DNA from: Candidatus Microgenomates bacterium
GTDB taxonomy: Bacteria > Patescibacteria > JACPGU01
NCBI GenBank assembly: GCA_016188915.1
Contig: JACPGU010000001.1
Location: forward strand, 62,001-126,000
Reading direction: 5' to 3'
Length of the DNA: 64,000 nucleotides
Of the stretch, positions 48,587 through 57,615 are shown piece by piece. The first letter of the stretch is position 1, and each line of letters opens with the position of its first letter. The position numbers and the translations under genes are program-made. Below the pieces are notes generated by a model, which ran no database searches, was not told where the DNA came from, and saw only the letters and a list, made by a program, of their open reading frames with translations.

Positions 48587-49342
48587 CTACTCTGTCAGGA
48601 TGACCGGCCCTTTTTCCGTCACCGCCACGGTATGCTCCCAGTGAGCGACATACGAGCCATCGATGGCACGCACCGTCCAGCCGTCAGCATCAACGGAGAC
48701 TTTTTCACCTTTCAAAGTGACCATCGGCTCAATGGCCAGCACCATACCTACTTTCAATTCTTCGCCCGTCCCCTTTTTGCCATAATTAGGCACTGGCGGG
48801 TCTTCGTGTACTCCGTGTCCTACTCCGTGACCGGTATAATTTCTGACGATACCGTAACCAAATTTTGCCAGATAATCCTCTATCGCAAACCCGATATCCC
48901 CTATCTTGTTGCCCACCTTAGCTTCGGCAATGCCCAGCATCAGCGCGTTTTTCGTCTCCGCCACCAATTTCCGCGCCTCATCACTCCCCTGCCCCAAAAC
49001 GAATGAGACCGCCATATCGGTATAAAGATTTTTATATCGCGCGCCGATATCCAACGAGACCAAATCGCCTTCACGAAATATTTTGTCTTTCGTCGGAATC
49101 CCATGCACCACTTCGTCGTTAATGGAAACGCAAAGAGAAGCCGGGAAGGAGTGGAAGCCTTTAAAAGAGGGTGTAGCGCCGGCTTCTTTTAGTAATTTCT
49201 CAGCCAATCCGTCTACATCGATCGCCGTAATCCCCCTAGAATAATTTTCCTCTACGAATTTTTGAAGCAAACTCAAAATAGAGGCCAGGATACGACCACC
49301 TTCTTTGAGAATCGATATTTCCTTATCGGTCTTGTAGGTCAT
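48587..49342 (-). CDS. map: Methionine aminopeptidase, type I
   Basis: 251 residues. It removes the initiator methionine. Metal ligands are seen in LVSLDIGARYKNLYTDMAVSF (Asp pair), GHGVGHGVHEDPPVPNYG (His) and VLAIEPMV (Glu) with the final Glu in YVAHWEHTVAVTEKG. The start overlaps adk by 4 bases (ATGA), the usual secY-adk-map arrangement. Confidence 0.96.
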   Translation of the reverse strand: MTYKTDKEISILKEGGRILASILSLLQKFVEENYSRGITAIDVDGLAEKLLKEAGATPSFKGFHSFPASLCVSINDEVVHGIPTKDKIFREGDLVSLDIGARYKNLYTDMAVSFVLGQGSDEARKLVAETKNALMLGIAEAKVGNKIGDIGFAIEDYLAKFGYGIVRNYTGHGVGHGVHEDPPVPNYGKKGTGEELKVGMVLAIEPMVTLKGEKVSVDADGWTVRAIDGSYVAHWEHTVAVTEKGPVILTE

Positions 49343-49989
49343 ATCGGTCGCACAAGACTGATAATTTTTTCTTGCACCTCATCTTCCGACTTCATGCCGT
49401 CAATCTCTACATATTTTCCGAGCGATTGATAATGATGGCGAATAACGCCAAATTGCAGGTCGAAAAGGTCAAATCTGGATTCAATCGCTTCTGGCTTATC
49501 GTCTTCGCGCTGGATGAGCTTTCCGCCACATTTGAGACATTTTTCTTTATCGGGAAGCTCGGTAAAAGAAAAATTTTCCTTACAAACAGAGCAGATACGA
49601 CGATCGGTCAGACGACGCACTGCTTCTTCTTTGGTGATTTTGAGACATACCAGAGTCGGGATATCTAGGCCGTATTCCCGACAGATTTCCTCCATGCCAC
49701 GAATTTGATTCATAGAACGAGGATAACCATCAAAAATAATCGGCAGATTCCGATCGGCCGTTCGCAAAGTATCTTTGACCAACCGCAAGACAAAATCTTC
49801 ATCCACCAGTTCGCCGGAGGCCATAGAATCTTTCACTTTTCTGCCCAAAGGCGTGTCATCGGCTGCTATTTCGCGCAACAATTTGCCTACCGCTACGTGA
49901 AAAAATCTGAAGCCAGATTTTTTTAGCATTTCTATTTGGGTAGTTTTTCCCGCGCCCGGGTAGCCGTAAATAATGAAATTCTTTGTCAT
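49339..49989 (-). CDS. adk: Adenylate kinase
   Basis: 216 residues. The P-loop GYPGAGKTTQ is at about 8-17, FDGYPRSMNQ near 85, and the LID holds a zinc finger (CSVC and CLKC). It equilibrates AMP, ADP and ATP. The P-loop starts GYPG where GPPG is usual; the change is conservative. Confidence 0.95.
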   Translation of the reverse strand: MTKNFIIYGYPGAGKTTQIEMLKKSGFRFFHVAVGKLLREIAADDTPLGRKVKDSMASGELVDEDFVLRLVKDTLRTADRNLPIIFDGYPRSMNQIRGMEEICREYGLDIPTLVCLKITKEEAVRRLTDRRICSVCKENFSFTELPDKEKCLKCGGKLIQREDDKPEAIESRFDLFDLQFGVIRHHYQSLGKYVEIDGMKSEDEVQEKIISLVRPI

Positions 49990-50022
49990 GGCAGATGGAT
50001 AATTTTGCCCAAAATATTAGAA

Positions 50023-50397
50023 TCAATAGAACAATACGTACAAAGTCCAAATGCTCAAAGCTAACCAAATAGCAATATGTAGCCAATAAATCTTAATTCC
50101 CTTTTCCATAACATCTTTACGCATATCCAGAATAATCTTTGGGTTAGCAAAAAAAGCCGTCGCCATCAGCAAAGAAATGAAAGCTCCTGCCGCCATAACT
50201 TCTACGATAGATAGCATAGAAAAAACATAATAGCCAACGACAATAGCCAAAATTAGTATGGTAGCAGAAGAAATCCTGCTATTATCAGTTAAAGTCTTGG
50301 TTAGCCCCCACCAAGCTTTTGGGCTGAATAAAACAAAACCTAATTTAACTAAAATTAAAACCGCTAAAGCAAGAGCCAAAATCTCTATAGACTGCAT
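50023..50397 (-). CDS. Four-helix membrane protein in the secY-adk interval
   Basis: 124 residues with four membrane helices (about 4-25, 43-65, 68-86 and 103-122). No family recognised. AAGGAGG stands before the ATG, and a promoter lies upstream, so it is made on its own as well as with adk-map. Its position between secY and adk is not part of the classical spc operon. Confidence 0.7.
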   Translation of the reverse strand: MQSIEILALALAVLILVKLGFVLFSPKAWWGLTKTLTDNSRISSATILILAIVVGYYVFSMLSIVEVMAAGAFISLLMATAFFANPKIILDMRKDVMEKGIKIYWLHIAIWLALSIWTLYVLFY

Positions 50398-50437
50398 AGA
50401 ACCTCCTTATTTAATTACTATTAACACTATTTCTCTT

Positions 50438-50464
50438 ATTATAACACAAGCAAGACGATGTCAA
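50438..50464 (-). promoter_or_regulatory. Promoter for the membrane protein-adk-map unit
   Basis: On the minus strand TTGACA (50459-50464), a short 15-base spacer, TGTTATAAT (TATAAT at 50438-50443, extended -10). Confidence 0.6.
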
Positions 50465-50570
50465 AATCATCGTTCTATTAATTTTCAATAATCGCTAAAA
50501 CAAAATGAAAATTCCCAGAAAGTCCACGGGTTTTTTCTTCTAGGCAAAATTCAATACAAATAATTTATGC

Positions 50571-51857
50571 CTAGTATTCATCGTAGCTACGCATAATAAT
50601 TTGAGCGTTGATTTGACGAGATGTTTCCAGGATCACTCCCACCATAATTAGAACACTTGTGCCACCGATTAAAACATCGGCCGAAGGATAGGTGACCTGA
50701 AAAGCTAGAGGCAAAACAGCAATTATTCCTAGGAAAAGAGCGCCAGACATAGTTAAACGGGTAATAATTTTGCCTAAATATTCAGCTGTTTGGTTGCCCG
50801 GACGCAATCCTGGAATGAAACCGCCCTGCTTTTGAATATTTTCAGCGATTTCTTTGGGATTGAAAACCACCGAAGTATAGAAAAAGGTAAAGGCTACCAC
50901 CAAGACAAAATAAGCCAAACCATACCAGATGGTTGGTGGACTCATAGAAAATACTTTACCGATAAATTTAGCTGAATCCGCGATAAAGCTAGTCCTGGCA
51001 TTAGCAAAAAAACTGGAGATAATATTGGGGAAAATCATAAAAGAAAGAGCAAAAATTATCGGGATCACTCCGGCAACGTTCATTTTGATTGGCAAAAAGG
51101 AATCCATCCCACCGTAAATCCGCATTCCACTGATTCTTTTGGCATACGATACGGGGATCAATCTGCTTCCTTCGTTGGTATAGATAATGGCGACAATGAC
51201 AACCAAAGACAAAAGAATGATACCGGCAATAGGTAAAAGTGAAGAAACACCCAGATAGCCCACGCCAAAACTCTGGACCAAGGAAGGTAAACTAGCAACA
51301 ATGCCCAGGGTAATGATTAGAGAAGTGCCATTGCCAATGCCATTTTCAGTGATCAGCTCCCCTAGCCACATCAAAAGAATGGTGCCGGCCGTAGTAATCA
51401 AAATAACGGAAAAAAATTCAAAAGGAGAAATAGCGCCAACCAATCCCTGCCCCTGAGATCGCAAAAGAATAGTCATTCCGTAGGCCTGCAAGAAAGCCAA
51501 AGGTACTGTCAGCCAACGCACTATCTGATTAATCTTACGACGACCGTCTTCCCCTTCTTTCTGCATCGCTTCCAATTGAGGGATAACATGCGTCAAAAGC
51601 TGCATGATAATAGAGGAGTTGATATATGGTCCAACTCCCATCATAACTATAGAAAAGCGACTCATTGTCCCGCCAGAAAAGATATCCAAAAGCCCAAAAA
51701 GTCGACTCCTCTGGAAAAAATCTTGCAAAGCGGTAATATCCACGCCAGGAATAGGAATATGCGATAGCGCTCTAATCAAAATCAAAAGCAAAAAAGTAAA
51801 AACAATCTTTTTGCGTAAATCCTTTAATTTCCAAATTTGGATAAATTTCTTTAGCAT
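50571..51857 (-). CDS. secY: Preprotein translocase subunit SecY
   Basis: 428 residues with ten membrane helices. Motifs: IPIPGVDITALQDFF (plug region), GIGNGTSLIITLGI, and KEIAENIQKQGGFIPGLRPGNQTAEYL before the last helices. It forms the protein-conducting channel. It follows rplO by 24 bases, the normal end of the spc operon. Confidence 0.97.
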   Translation of the reverse strand: MLKKFIQIWKLKDLRKKIVFTFLLLILIRALSHIPIPGVDITALQDFFQRSRLFGLLDIFSGGTMSRFSIVMMGVGPYINSSIIMQLLTHVIPQLEAMQKEGEDGRRKINQIVRWLTVPLAFLQAYGMTILLRSQGQGLVGAISPFEFFSVILITTAGTILLMWLGELITENGIGNGTSLIITLGIVASLPSLVQSFGVGYLGVSSLLPIAGIILLSLVVIVAIIYTNEGSRLIPVSYAKRISGMRIYGGMDSFLPIKMNVAGVIPIIFALSFMIFPNIISSFFANARTSFIADSAKFIGKVFSMSPPTIWYGLAYFVLVVAFTFFYTSVVFNPKEIAENIQKQGGFIPGLRPGNQTAEYLGKIITRLTMSGALFLGIIAVLPLAFQVTYPSADVLIGGTSVLIMVGVILETSRQINAQIIMRSYDEY

Positions 51858-51881
51858 AATTTCTTGGCTATGCGTATTTCT

Positions 51882-52355
51882 TTAAGCTTGCTTTCCCTGT
51901 CTATCGTTTAATTTATTATTTACTGTTATCTCTCCACCCGCTTTTTCAATTTTTTCTTTGGCGGAATTTGAGAAAAAATCAGCCGTGATTTGTAATTTTT
52001 CCGTAATCTCACCATTGCCTAGAATTTTGACTAGGTCAGTTTTTTTAATTTTGTCGGACGCGATCAAAATATCTTTATTTATTTTACCGTCCTGCGCTAA
52101 TTTTCCTAAATCGGCCACGTTAAAAATTTTGACAGATGGTTTATTCGGCCTTTTAAACCCCTTGAGCTTGGGGATACGCCACATCAATTGCATCTGGCCA
52201 CCCTCAAAACCCAAACTGGCGTTAGAGCCAGAACGAGCCTTGTACCCTTTGTGCCCGCGACCAGAAGTTTTACCTTTGGTACTGCCCGGGCCACGTCCTA
52301 GACGACGAGATTTTTTTTTAGATTTTACGGATTGTAGAGCGGCCAATTTTATCAT
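51882..52355 (-). CDS. rplO: Ribosomal protein uL15
   Basis: 157 residues. RLGRGPGSTKGKTSGRGHKGYKARSG is the hallmark (about 18-43). It follows rpsE by 5 bases; the uL30 gene that normally lies between them is absent, as reported for CPR bacteria. Confidence 0.97.
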   Translation of the reverse strand: MIKLAALQSVKSKKKSRRLGRGPGSTKGKTSGRGHKGYKARSGSNASLGFEGGQMQLMWRIPKLKGFKRPNKPSVKIFNVADLGKLAQDGKINKDILIASDKIKKTDLVKILGNGEITEKLQITADFFSNSAKEKIEKAGGEITVNNKLNDRQGKQA

Positions 52356-52360
52356 AAAAA

Positions 52361-53044
52361 TTATTTAGGAGATTCTTTTTTCTCTTCTACTTTTTCTCTT
52401 TTTACTCTATGATTTTTCTTATCAGACCTCAGGGACATCAAGGCATCCATTGTAGCGCGGACTGTATTTATTTTGTTACTAGAACCAAAAGATTTGGCCA
52501 CTACATCGGAAAAACCTGCCAAATCCAAAACTGTGCGAACGCTACCTCCGGCAATAATCCCGCGACCTTTTTTGGCTGATTTAAGCAATACATCGGAACC
52601 GCGAGAATGTCCATAGGTATCATGAAGAATAGTCCCATCAATAATCTCCACATGAAGCAATCTTTTTTTAGCCCGATTGATAGCCTTGGCGGAAGCTCCT
52701 GCTACTTCATTGCCTTTGCCTAAACCAAAGCCTACGCGGCCTTTTTTGTCGCCGATGACTACAAGGGCGCGAAATCTCATTCTACGACCACCTTTGACTA
52801 CGCGAGTGACGCGATCAATCGCTAACATTTTTTCTTCAAACTCAGAAGGCTCTTTTTCCCTGGGGGCACGAGAACGGCCATCATGGCTCCTTTTCCCGCC
52901 ACGACCGATTTTTTCCTCAACTTTTAAGACGGGTGCTTCTTGTGGTTTGACAATGACATCTTCAATGTCGGCAGCGATATCCGCCTCTTTCTCTTCCTCC
53001 AATTTTATATCTTTGCTAGTTTTGATTATTTTATCGTCGGACAT
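52361..53044 (-). CDS. rpsE: Ribosomal protein uS5 with long N-terminal extension
   Basis: 227 residues against about 165. The first 70 are an acidic then basic extension (EEEKEADIAADIEDVIVK; RGGKRSHDGRSRAP). The core has DRVTRVVKGGRRMRFRALVVIGD and GHSRGSDVLLKSAKKGRGIIAGG. It shapes the mRNA entry site. The C-terminus is Lys/Glu-rich. Confidence 0.96.
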   Translation of the reverse strand: MSDDKIIKTSKDIKLEEEKEADIAADIEDVIVKPQEAPVLKVEEKIGRGGKRSHDGRSRAPREKEPSEFEEKMLAIDRVTRVVKGGRRMRFRALVVIGDKKGRVGFGLGKGNEVAGASAKAINRAKKRLLHVEIIDGTILHDTYGHSRGSDVLLKSAKKGRGIIAGGSVRTVLDLAGFSDVVAKSFGSSNKINTVRATMDALMSLRSDKKNHRVKREKVEEKKESPK

Positions 53045-53114
53045 AAGTTAAGAAATTAATAGATTAGGAAATTAGGTAGTCAAATTTTTATTTTCTTATT
53101 TTTTTTTTACTTTT

Positions 53115-53582
53115 TTAGTTCCCGATCTCCAGTGTCATCGGTATGGTATAAAAAACTTCCTTAGTCGGATTAAGAGTAGAGGTAGAAAAAATTAGATAAC
53201 TACGCTTGCCAAAGGGAATGGATATCTGGATAGCATCGGCTGGTTGGCTGGAAACTACCGATCTAGTTTCGCTGACCCTAACGATTATATCAGAATCGGT
53301 CAATTTTGTATTGCTGATTTTTGCTAAAATATCACCTTCTTCACTTTTCAATTGCCAAGTGGCAGGATAACGGAAAGAAAATCCGAATTGCGAAGTATTA
53401 AAAATCTCCCAATTTTCGGTAATGTTCTCTATCGTGTTGCGATCAATTGTCTGGATGCTTTTTTTGCCCATACTAACACCAATAAAAAAAGATACCAAAA
53501 TAATAATTGATGTTATCGTCAAAACAGTTTGGCGGCGCCATTTTGAAAAAGGAACCAATTTAAAATTCTTTTTTTCTGGCAT
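53115..53582 (-). CDS. Membrane-anchored PsbP-like protein inside the spc operon
   Basis: 155 residues. A basic start (KLVPFSKWRRQ), a membrane helix (about 20-40) and an outer beta-rich domain opening FGFSFRYPATWQLKSEEG, close in plan to the protein at 22,493. It lies between rplR and rpsE, with GGAG before its ATG, and must be co-expressed with ribosomal proteins. Function unknown. Confidence 0.75.
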   Translation of the reverse strand: MPEKKNFKLVPFSKWRRQTVLTITSIIILVSFFIGVSMGKKSIQTIDRNTIENITENWEIFNTSQFGFSFRYPATWQLKSEEGDILAKISNTKLTDSDIIVRVSETRSVVSSQPADAIQISIPFGKRSYLIFSTSTLNPTKEVFYTIPMTLEIGN

Positions 53583-53618
53583 AATCTCCGTTCCCCTCGC
53601 TTTGCTTAATAATACTGC

Positions 53619-53978
53619 TTAAAATTCTAGCCCACCCTCTCTGGCTCCTTCGGCAATGGCTTTTATTAAGCCATGATAGGCGTAGGATCCTCTATCGAAA
53701 ACTACTTTTTTAACCTTTTTTTCTAAAGCTTTGGCCGCTATTTCCTTTCCTATGGAAAAAGCTCTTTCTTGCCTTGTCTCCGTTTTTTTGCCATTTTTTA
53801 GGTCAGAAGCGGAAGCAATGGTCGTACCTTTTCCATCATCGATCAATTGAGCGGAAAGATGCTTGTTGCTACGAAAGACAGAAAGTCTGTGACGCTTTTC
53901 ATCGCCTTTGTTGATAGCCATTCTGGTTCTTTTTTGTCTAGCTAATTGTTTTTTTCTTTTGGATATTATTTTTTTCAT
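53619..53978 (-). CDS. rplR: Ribosomal protein uL18
   Basis: 119 residues. RLSVFRSNKHLSAQLIDDGKGTTIASAS and VVFDRGSYAYHGLIKAIAEGAREGGLEF are typical. It binds 5S rRNA. The basic N-terminus is KKIISKRKKQLARQKRTR. Confidence 0.97.
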   Translation of the reverse strand: MKKIISKRKKQLARQKRTRMAINKGDEKRHRLSVFRSNKHLSAQLIDDGKGTTIASASDLKNGKKTETRQERAFSIGKEIAAKALEKKVKKVVFDRGSYAYHGLIKAIAEGAREGGLEF

Positions 53979-54014
53979 ATTCTGTCTCAGTATTGTTTAA
54001 AAATTAAAAATTGA

Positions 54015-54557
54015 TTACGCTCCCGCTTTACCTGCCTTACCAGCCTTTCTGCGGATTTTTTCATCAACATATTTAATCCCTTTACCTTTGTATGGTTCGG
54101 GTTTTTTCAATTTCCTGATATTGGCCGCTACTTCTCCCACCAATTGCTTGTCTATGCCGGAAAGATGAATAAAATTTTTCTCAATAGTGCATTCTACCCC
54201 TTCTGGAACGGCAAAATATACAGGATGAGAAAAGCCGATAGCCAATTCTATTCCTTTGTCTTTTTTCGCCACACGGAAACCTACTCCTATTAATTCCAGG
54301 CTTTTTTTGAAACCTTCGGTCACGCCAGTCATCATATTGCGCAATAGCGCGTAGGCTGTGCCCTGTATGGCTCTTTCTGGCCCGGTGTCTCCAGTTCTAT
54401 CAATGAAGACTTCTTCTCCTTTGATTTCTATTTTCACCAAATCCCCGAAGTTATGATTTAATTCGCCCTTTGGTCCTTTGACGATGAGCAAACCATGGTC
54501 AAAAACGACACTCGTGTCGTTGGCTATTTTTACTGGTTTTTTCCCTAATCTTGACAT
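54015..54557 (-). CDS. rplF: Ribosomal protein uL6
   Basis: 180 residues. SRLGKKPVKI at the start, LIVKGPKGELNHNF, and the C-terminal KKPEPYKGKGIKYVDEKIRRKAGKAGKAGA. Two related domains bind 23S rRNA near the factor-binding centre. Confidence 0.97.
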   Translation of the reverse strand: MSRLGKKPVKIANDTSVVFDHGLLIVKGPKGELNHNFGDLVKIEIKGEEVFIDRTGDTGPERAIQGTAYALLRNMMTGVTEGFKKSLELIGVGFRVAKKDKGIELAIGFSHPVYFAVPEGVECTIEKNFIHLSGIDKQLVGEVAANIRKLKKPEPYKGKGIKYVDEKIRRKAGKAGKAGA

Positions 54558-54591
54558 AAGTTAAGAAATTAAAAAATTAAAGAGTTATCTC

Positions 54592-54981
54592 CTACCATAC
54601 TTTGCAAATAATCTCTCCGCCTATTTTTTCTTTTCTGGCCACTTTGTCTGTCATCAATCCTCGGCTGGTAGAGATAATAGCCATACCCAAACCATTCAAA
54701 ACATATGGCAATTTGTCAGAAGAAGAATAAATTCTACGACCTGGCTTGCTCACTCTGTCTAGACCACGAATGGCTGGAGAATTTTTTTCATGATAGGCCA
54801 AGATGGTGCTAATACTTTTCCTGCCTTCTATTTCTTCTATTTTATAATCCGACAAATACCCTTCATTTTTCAAAATACCAATCAAAGCTTCATTGATTTT
54901 GGAAAAACGAACTACACAGGTTTTGAGGCCTGCCATTTGCGCGTTTCTGATCTGTGTAAGCATGTTGGCTATTGTATCCAT
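54592..54981 (-). CDS. rpsH: Ribosomal protein uS8
   Basis: 129 residues. MDTIANMLTQIRNAQ at the start, SKPGRRIYSSSDKLPYVLNGLGMAIISTSRGLMTD in the centre, and GGEIICKVW at the end. A primary 16S binder and, elsewhere, regulator of the spc operon. Confidence 0.97.
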   Translation of the reverse strand: MDTIANMLTQIRNAQMAGLKTCVVRFSKINEALIGILKNEGYLSDYKIEEIEGRKSISTILAYHEKNSPAIRGLDRVSKPGRRIYSSSDKLPYVLNGLGMAIISTSRGLMTDKVARKEKIGGEIICKVW

Positions 54982-55064
54982 GAGTTAAGAAATTAATAGA
55001 TTAAGAAACTAAGAAATTAGATATTTGAATTATTATTTTCTTAATTTTTTATTTTTTTTATTTT

Positions 55065-55259
55065 TTACCAACTTTCTTTTTTAATACCTGGCATTTCTCC
55101 TTTGTTGGCCAGTTCTCTAAAGCAAATACGACAAATGCCGAATTTGCGCATGTAACCCCTGGGGCGACCGCATATGTTGCAACGATTGTAGACTCTCGTT
55201 TTATACGGAGTCTTTTTTTTCAATCTTGCCGCTTTTATAACCATTGATTTTTTTGCCAT
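55065..55259 (-). CDS. rpsN: Ribosomal protein uS14, zinc type
   Basis: 64 residues. The zinc ligands are CNICGRPRGYMRKFGICRIC. The short zinc-binding form is common in bacteria that need no zinc-free paralogue. It ends IKKESW. Confidence 0.97.
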   Translation of the reverse strand: MAKKSMVIKAARLKKKTPYKTRVYNRCNICGRPRGYMRKFGICRICFRELANKGEMPGIKKESW

Positions 55260-55272
55260 GATAATTTAATGT

Positions 55273-55818
55273 TTACTTTCTGAATGGAAACCCAAATTTT
55301 TTCAATAAAGCCATTCCCTGCTCTCTATTTTTTTTGTTCAGGGTAATATTGACTTGCAATCCATGGACCGCGTCCAAAGATTCCAGCTTTACTTCTGGAA
55401 ATACCAGGTGCTCTTTGATGCCGATAGAATAATTACCTTGACCGTCAAAAGATTTCAAGGACAACCCACGGAAATCTCTTACGCGAGGCAAGGCTACATT
55501 AACCAAACGATCTAAAAATTCATACATTCTGTTGCCCCGCATAGTGACAGCCAATCCCACCGGCATTCCTTCGCGCAATTTGAAGGCGGCGATAGATTTT
55601 TTTGATTTGGCGACATACGGCTTTTGTCCGCTGATCAAAGTGATATTCTCTGTCGCTTTTTCTACCATTTTAGTATCTTTGACAGCTAATTTACCGATAC
55701 CAACATTGATGGTTATTTTTTGTATTCTCGGCACAGCCAAAATATTTTTCAACCCAAAATCCGCCATCATTTGAGGCGCTATTTCTTTTTTATATTTTTC
55801 TTTCAATCTTGGGATCAT
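55273..55818 (-). CDS. rplE: Ribosomal protein uL5
   Basis: 181 residues from the ATG at 55816-55818, which overlaps the rplX stop (TAATG). Motifs: PRIQKITINVGIGKLAVKD, GQKPYVAKSKKSIAAFKLREGMPVGLAVTMRG and RDFRGLSLKSFDGQGNYSIGIKEH. It contacts 5S rRNA. Confidence 0.97.
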   Translation of the reverse strand: MIPRLKEKYKKEIAPQMMADFGLKNILAVPRIQKITINVGIGKLAVKDTKMVEKATENITLISGQKPYVAKSKKSIAAFKLREGMPVGLAVTMRGNRMYEFLDRLVNVALPRVRDFRGLSLKSFDGQGNYSIGIKEHLVFPEVKLESLDAVHGLQVNITLNKKNREQGMALLKKFGFPFRK

Positions 55819-56126
55819 TATATTGCTTCTCCGCATCTTTTACAAATTCTTTCTTTTTTCCCATCGGCTAAAATTTTTCTGCCAATCCTTGTTGGCTTGC
55901 CACATTTACCGCACAAAATAGCCACATTGGCGATAGAAAGAGGCATCTCTTTGATGATGCGCCCGACTTGTTTGGCAGTTTTGGTAGCTTTTTGATGCTT
56001 AGTCACAGTATTGATGCCAGTTACCACCACTTGTCCTGTTTTGAGCAATACTTTCTCTACCACGCCTTTTTTGTCGCGGTCTTTACCTCTCATTATTTGT
56101 ACATTATCGCCTTTTTTGATCTTCAT
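55818..56126 (-). CDS. rplX: Ribosomal protein uL24
   Basis: 102 residues from the ATG at 56124-56126. The KOW motif is KKGDNVQIMRGKDRDKKGVVEKV; the C-terminal part has two CxxC pairs (CGKC and CKRC), the zinc form. It starts 50S assembly. Confidence 0.96.
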   Translation of the reverse strand: MKIKKGDNVQIMRGKDRDKKGVVEKVLLKTGQVVVTGINTVTKHQKATKTAKQVGRIIKEMPLSIANVAILCGKCGKPTRIGRKILADGKKERICKRCGEAI

Positions 56127-56183
56127 GGTAAACCCTAATTTCACTAATTTTTACTAATTTTTCGAATGAAGTCGTTCGGACTA

Positions 56184-56552
56184 TCAAACTACTTCTGGCG
56201 CTAATGATATTATTTTCATAAATCCTTTGTCGCGTAATTCTCTCGCGACAGGTCCGAAGATGCGAGTGCCGCGAGGATTTTTATCTTTATCCACAATCAC
56301 TGCCGCGTTATCATCGAAACGCAAGGTTGTGCCGTCATCACGCTTTATGTCGCGACGGGTTCTCACTATTACCGCTTTGACTATTTCTTTCTTCTTAACT
56401 ACACCGCCTGGCCTGGCGTCTTTAACGGAAGCCGTTATAATATCGCCTACTCGCGCATAGCGAGCGCGAGATCCACCCAAAACCTTAATACAGTAGACCT
56501 CTTTGGCCCCTGTATTATCCGCGACTTTTAATCTGGTTTGGTTTTGTATCAT
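56184..56552 (-). CDS. rplN: Ribosomal protein uL14
   Basis: 122 residues. MIQNQTRLKVADNTGAKEVYCIKVLGGS, GDIITASVKDA and FGPVARELRDKGFMKIISLAPEVV. Bridges the two subunits next to bL19. Confidence 0.97.
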   Translation of the reverse strand: MIQNQTRLKVADNTGAKEVYCIKVLGGSRARYARVGDIITASVKDARPGGVVKKKEIVKAVIVRTRRDIKRDDGTTLRFDDNAAVIVDKDKNPRGTRIFGPVARELRDKGFMKIISLAPEVV

Positions 56553-56628
56553 GAACTAAGAAATTAATAAATTAAGAAAGTAAGAAATTAGATATTTGGA
56601 TTTTTTATTTTCTTAATTTCTTGTTTTT

Positions 56629-56937
56629 TTATTTTTTTATTTCCTCTCGCTCCGCGCCCAACACTTCCTCTCCTTCAATTTTTTCCTTGCCCAACATATT
56701 GGCGCTACCTATTTTACCCGTTACCTTGAAACACTTTGTTTTACTAATCGGCCGACACTCTTCTATCACCACCATATCGCCTATCTGATAAGCGTTTTTT
56801 TCGTCATCCGCCAGATATTTTTTGACTACCTTGTATCTTTTTTTATACAAAGGATGCGATTTCTGCGAAATCGTTTCCACTACTACTGTTCTCTGGTCAT
56901 TTTTTTTGACAATTGTGCCTCGTTTGGTAACTTTCAT
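56629..56937 (-). CDS. rpsQ: Ribosomal protein uS17
   Basis: 102 residues. KVTKRGTIVKKNDQRTVVVETISQKSHPLYKKRYK and GDMVVIEECRPISKTKCFKV. The C-terminal 20 residues (EKIEGEEVLGAEREEIKK) are an acidic extension. Confidence 0.96.
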   Translation of the reverse strand: MKVTKRGTIVKKNDQRTVVVETISQKSHPLYKKRYKVVKKYLADDEKNAYQIGDMVVIEECRPISKTKCFKVTGKIGSANMLGKEKIEGEEVLGAEREEIKK

Positions 56938-56954
56938 AAAAATTATTTAAAAGA

Positions 56955-57179
56955 TTAATCTTTCTTGATAGAGGCCATTACTTTTTCTGCTTCTTTTTCT
57001 CTAATAATGGTAAACAGTCTTGCAATCTGTTTTTTTACTTTACTCTTGATGCTGCTATCTTTGACCTCCATATTGGCTATCTTGAAACGTGTTTCCCGTA
57101 ATTTTTCATAAGATACTGCCAACTGTTTGTAGAGTTGCTCAGTATTCTGTTCTCTGATTGGTTCAGTATGCTTTTTCAT
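56955..57179 (-). CDS. rpmC: Ribosomal protein uL29
   Basis: 74 residues, two helices. LAVSYEKLRETRFKIANMEVKDSS and KVKKQIARLFTIIREKE match the family. It sits by the exit tunnel. Position rplP-rpmC-rpsQ is canonical. Confidence 0.93.
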   Translation of the reverse strand: MKKHTEPIREQNTEQLYKQLAVSYEKLRETRFKIANMEVKDSSIKSKVKKQIARLFTIIREKEAEKVMASIKKD

Positions 57180-57196
57180 AATATAGAGACAAAATC

Positions 57197-57601
57197 TTAT
57201 TTTTTGATAAATTTGGTCTTGATAGGCATTTTGGCCGCGGCAAGATTCAAAGCTTCTTTGGCTATCAATTCTGATACGCCGTCTAATTCAAAAATTATTC
57301 TACCTGCCTCTACATTGGCGACAAAATGATCTAGCGATCCCTTGCCCGATCCCATTGGCGCTTCAGCCGCATGCTTGGTGCGGGGCCGATCGGGAAAAAT
57401 CCTAATCCAAAGCTGACCACCTCTTTTGATAAAACGAGTAATCGCTCGACGACCTGCCTCTATCTGACGAGCCGTCACATAGGCTGAAGCCATTGCTTTA
57501 ATCCCGTAATGGCCGAAAGCCAATGTCGTTCCTCTAGTTGCCACAGCTTTTATTTTGGGATTGAATTGGCGTCTAAATTTTATTTTCTTTGGTGTCAGCA
57601 T
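57197..57601 (-). CDS. rplP: Ribosomal protein uL16
   Basis: 134 residues. MLTPKKIKFRRQFNP, LAFGHYGIKAMASAYVTARQIEAGRRAITRF, IRIFPDRPRTKHAAEAPMGSGKG. It organises the A-tRNA site. Confidence 0.97.
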   Translation of the reverse strand: MLTPKKIKFRRQFNPKIKAVATRGTTLAFGHYGIKAMASAYVTARQIEAGRRAITRFIKRGGQLWIRIFPDRPRTKHAAEAPMGSGKGSLDHFVANVEAGRIIFELDGVSELIAKEALNLAAAKMPIKTKFIKK

Positions 57602-57615
57602 AATAGGTAACGGGT

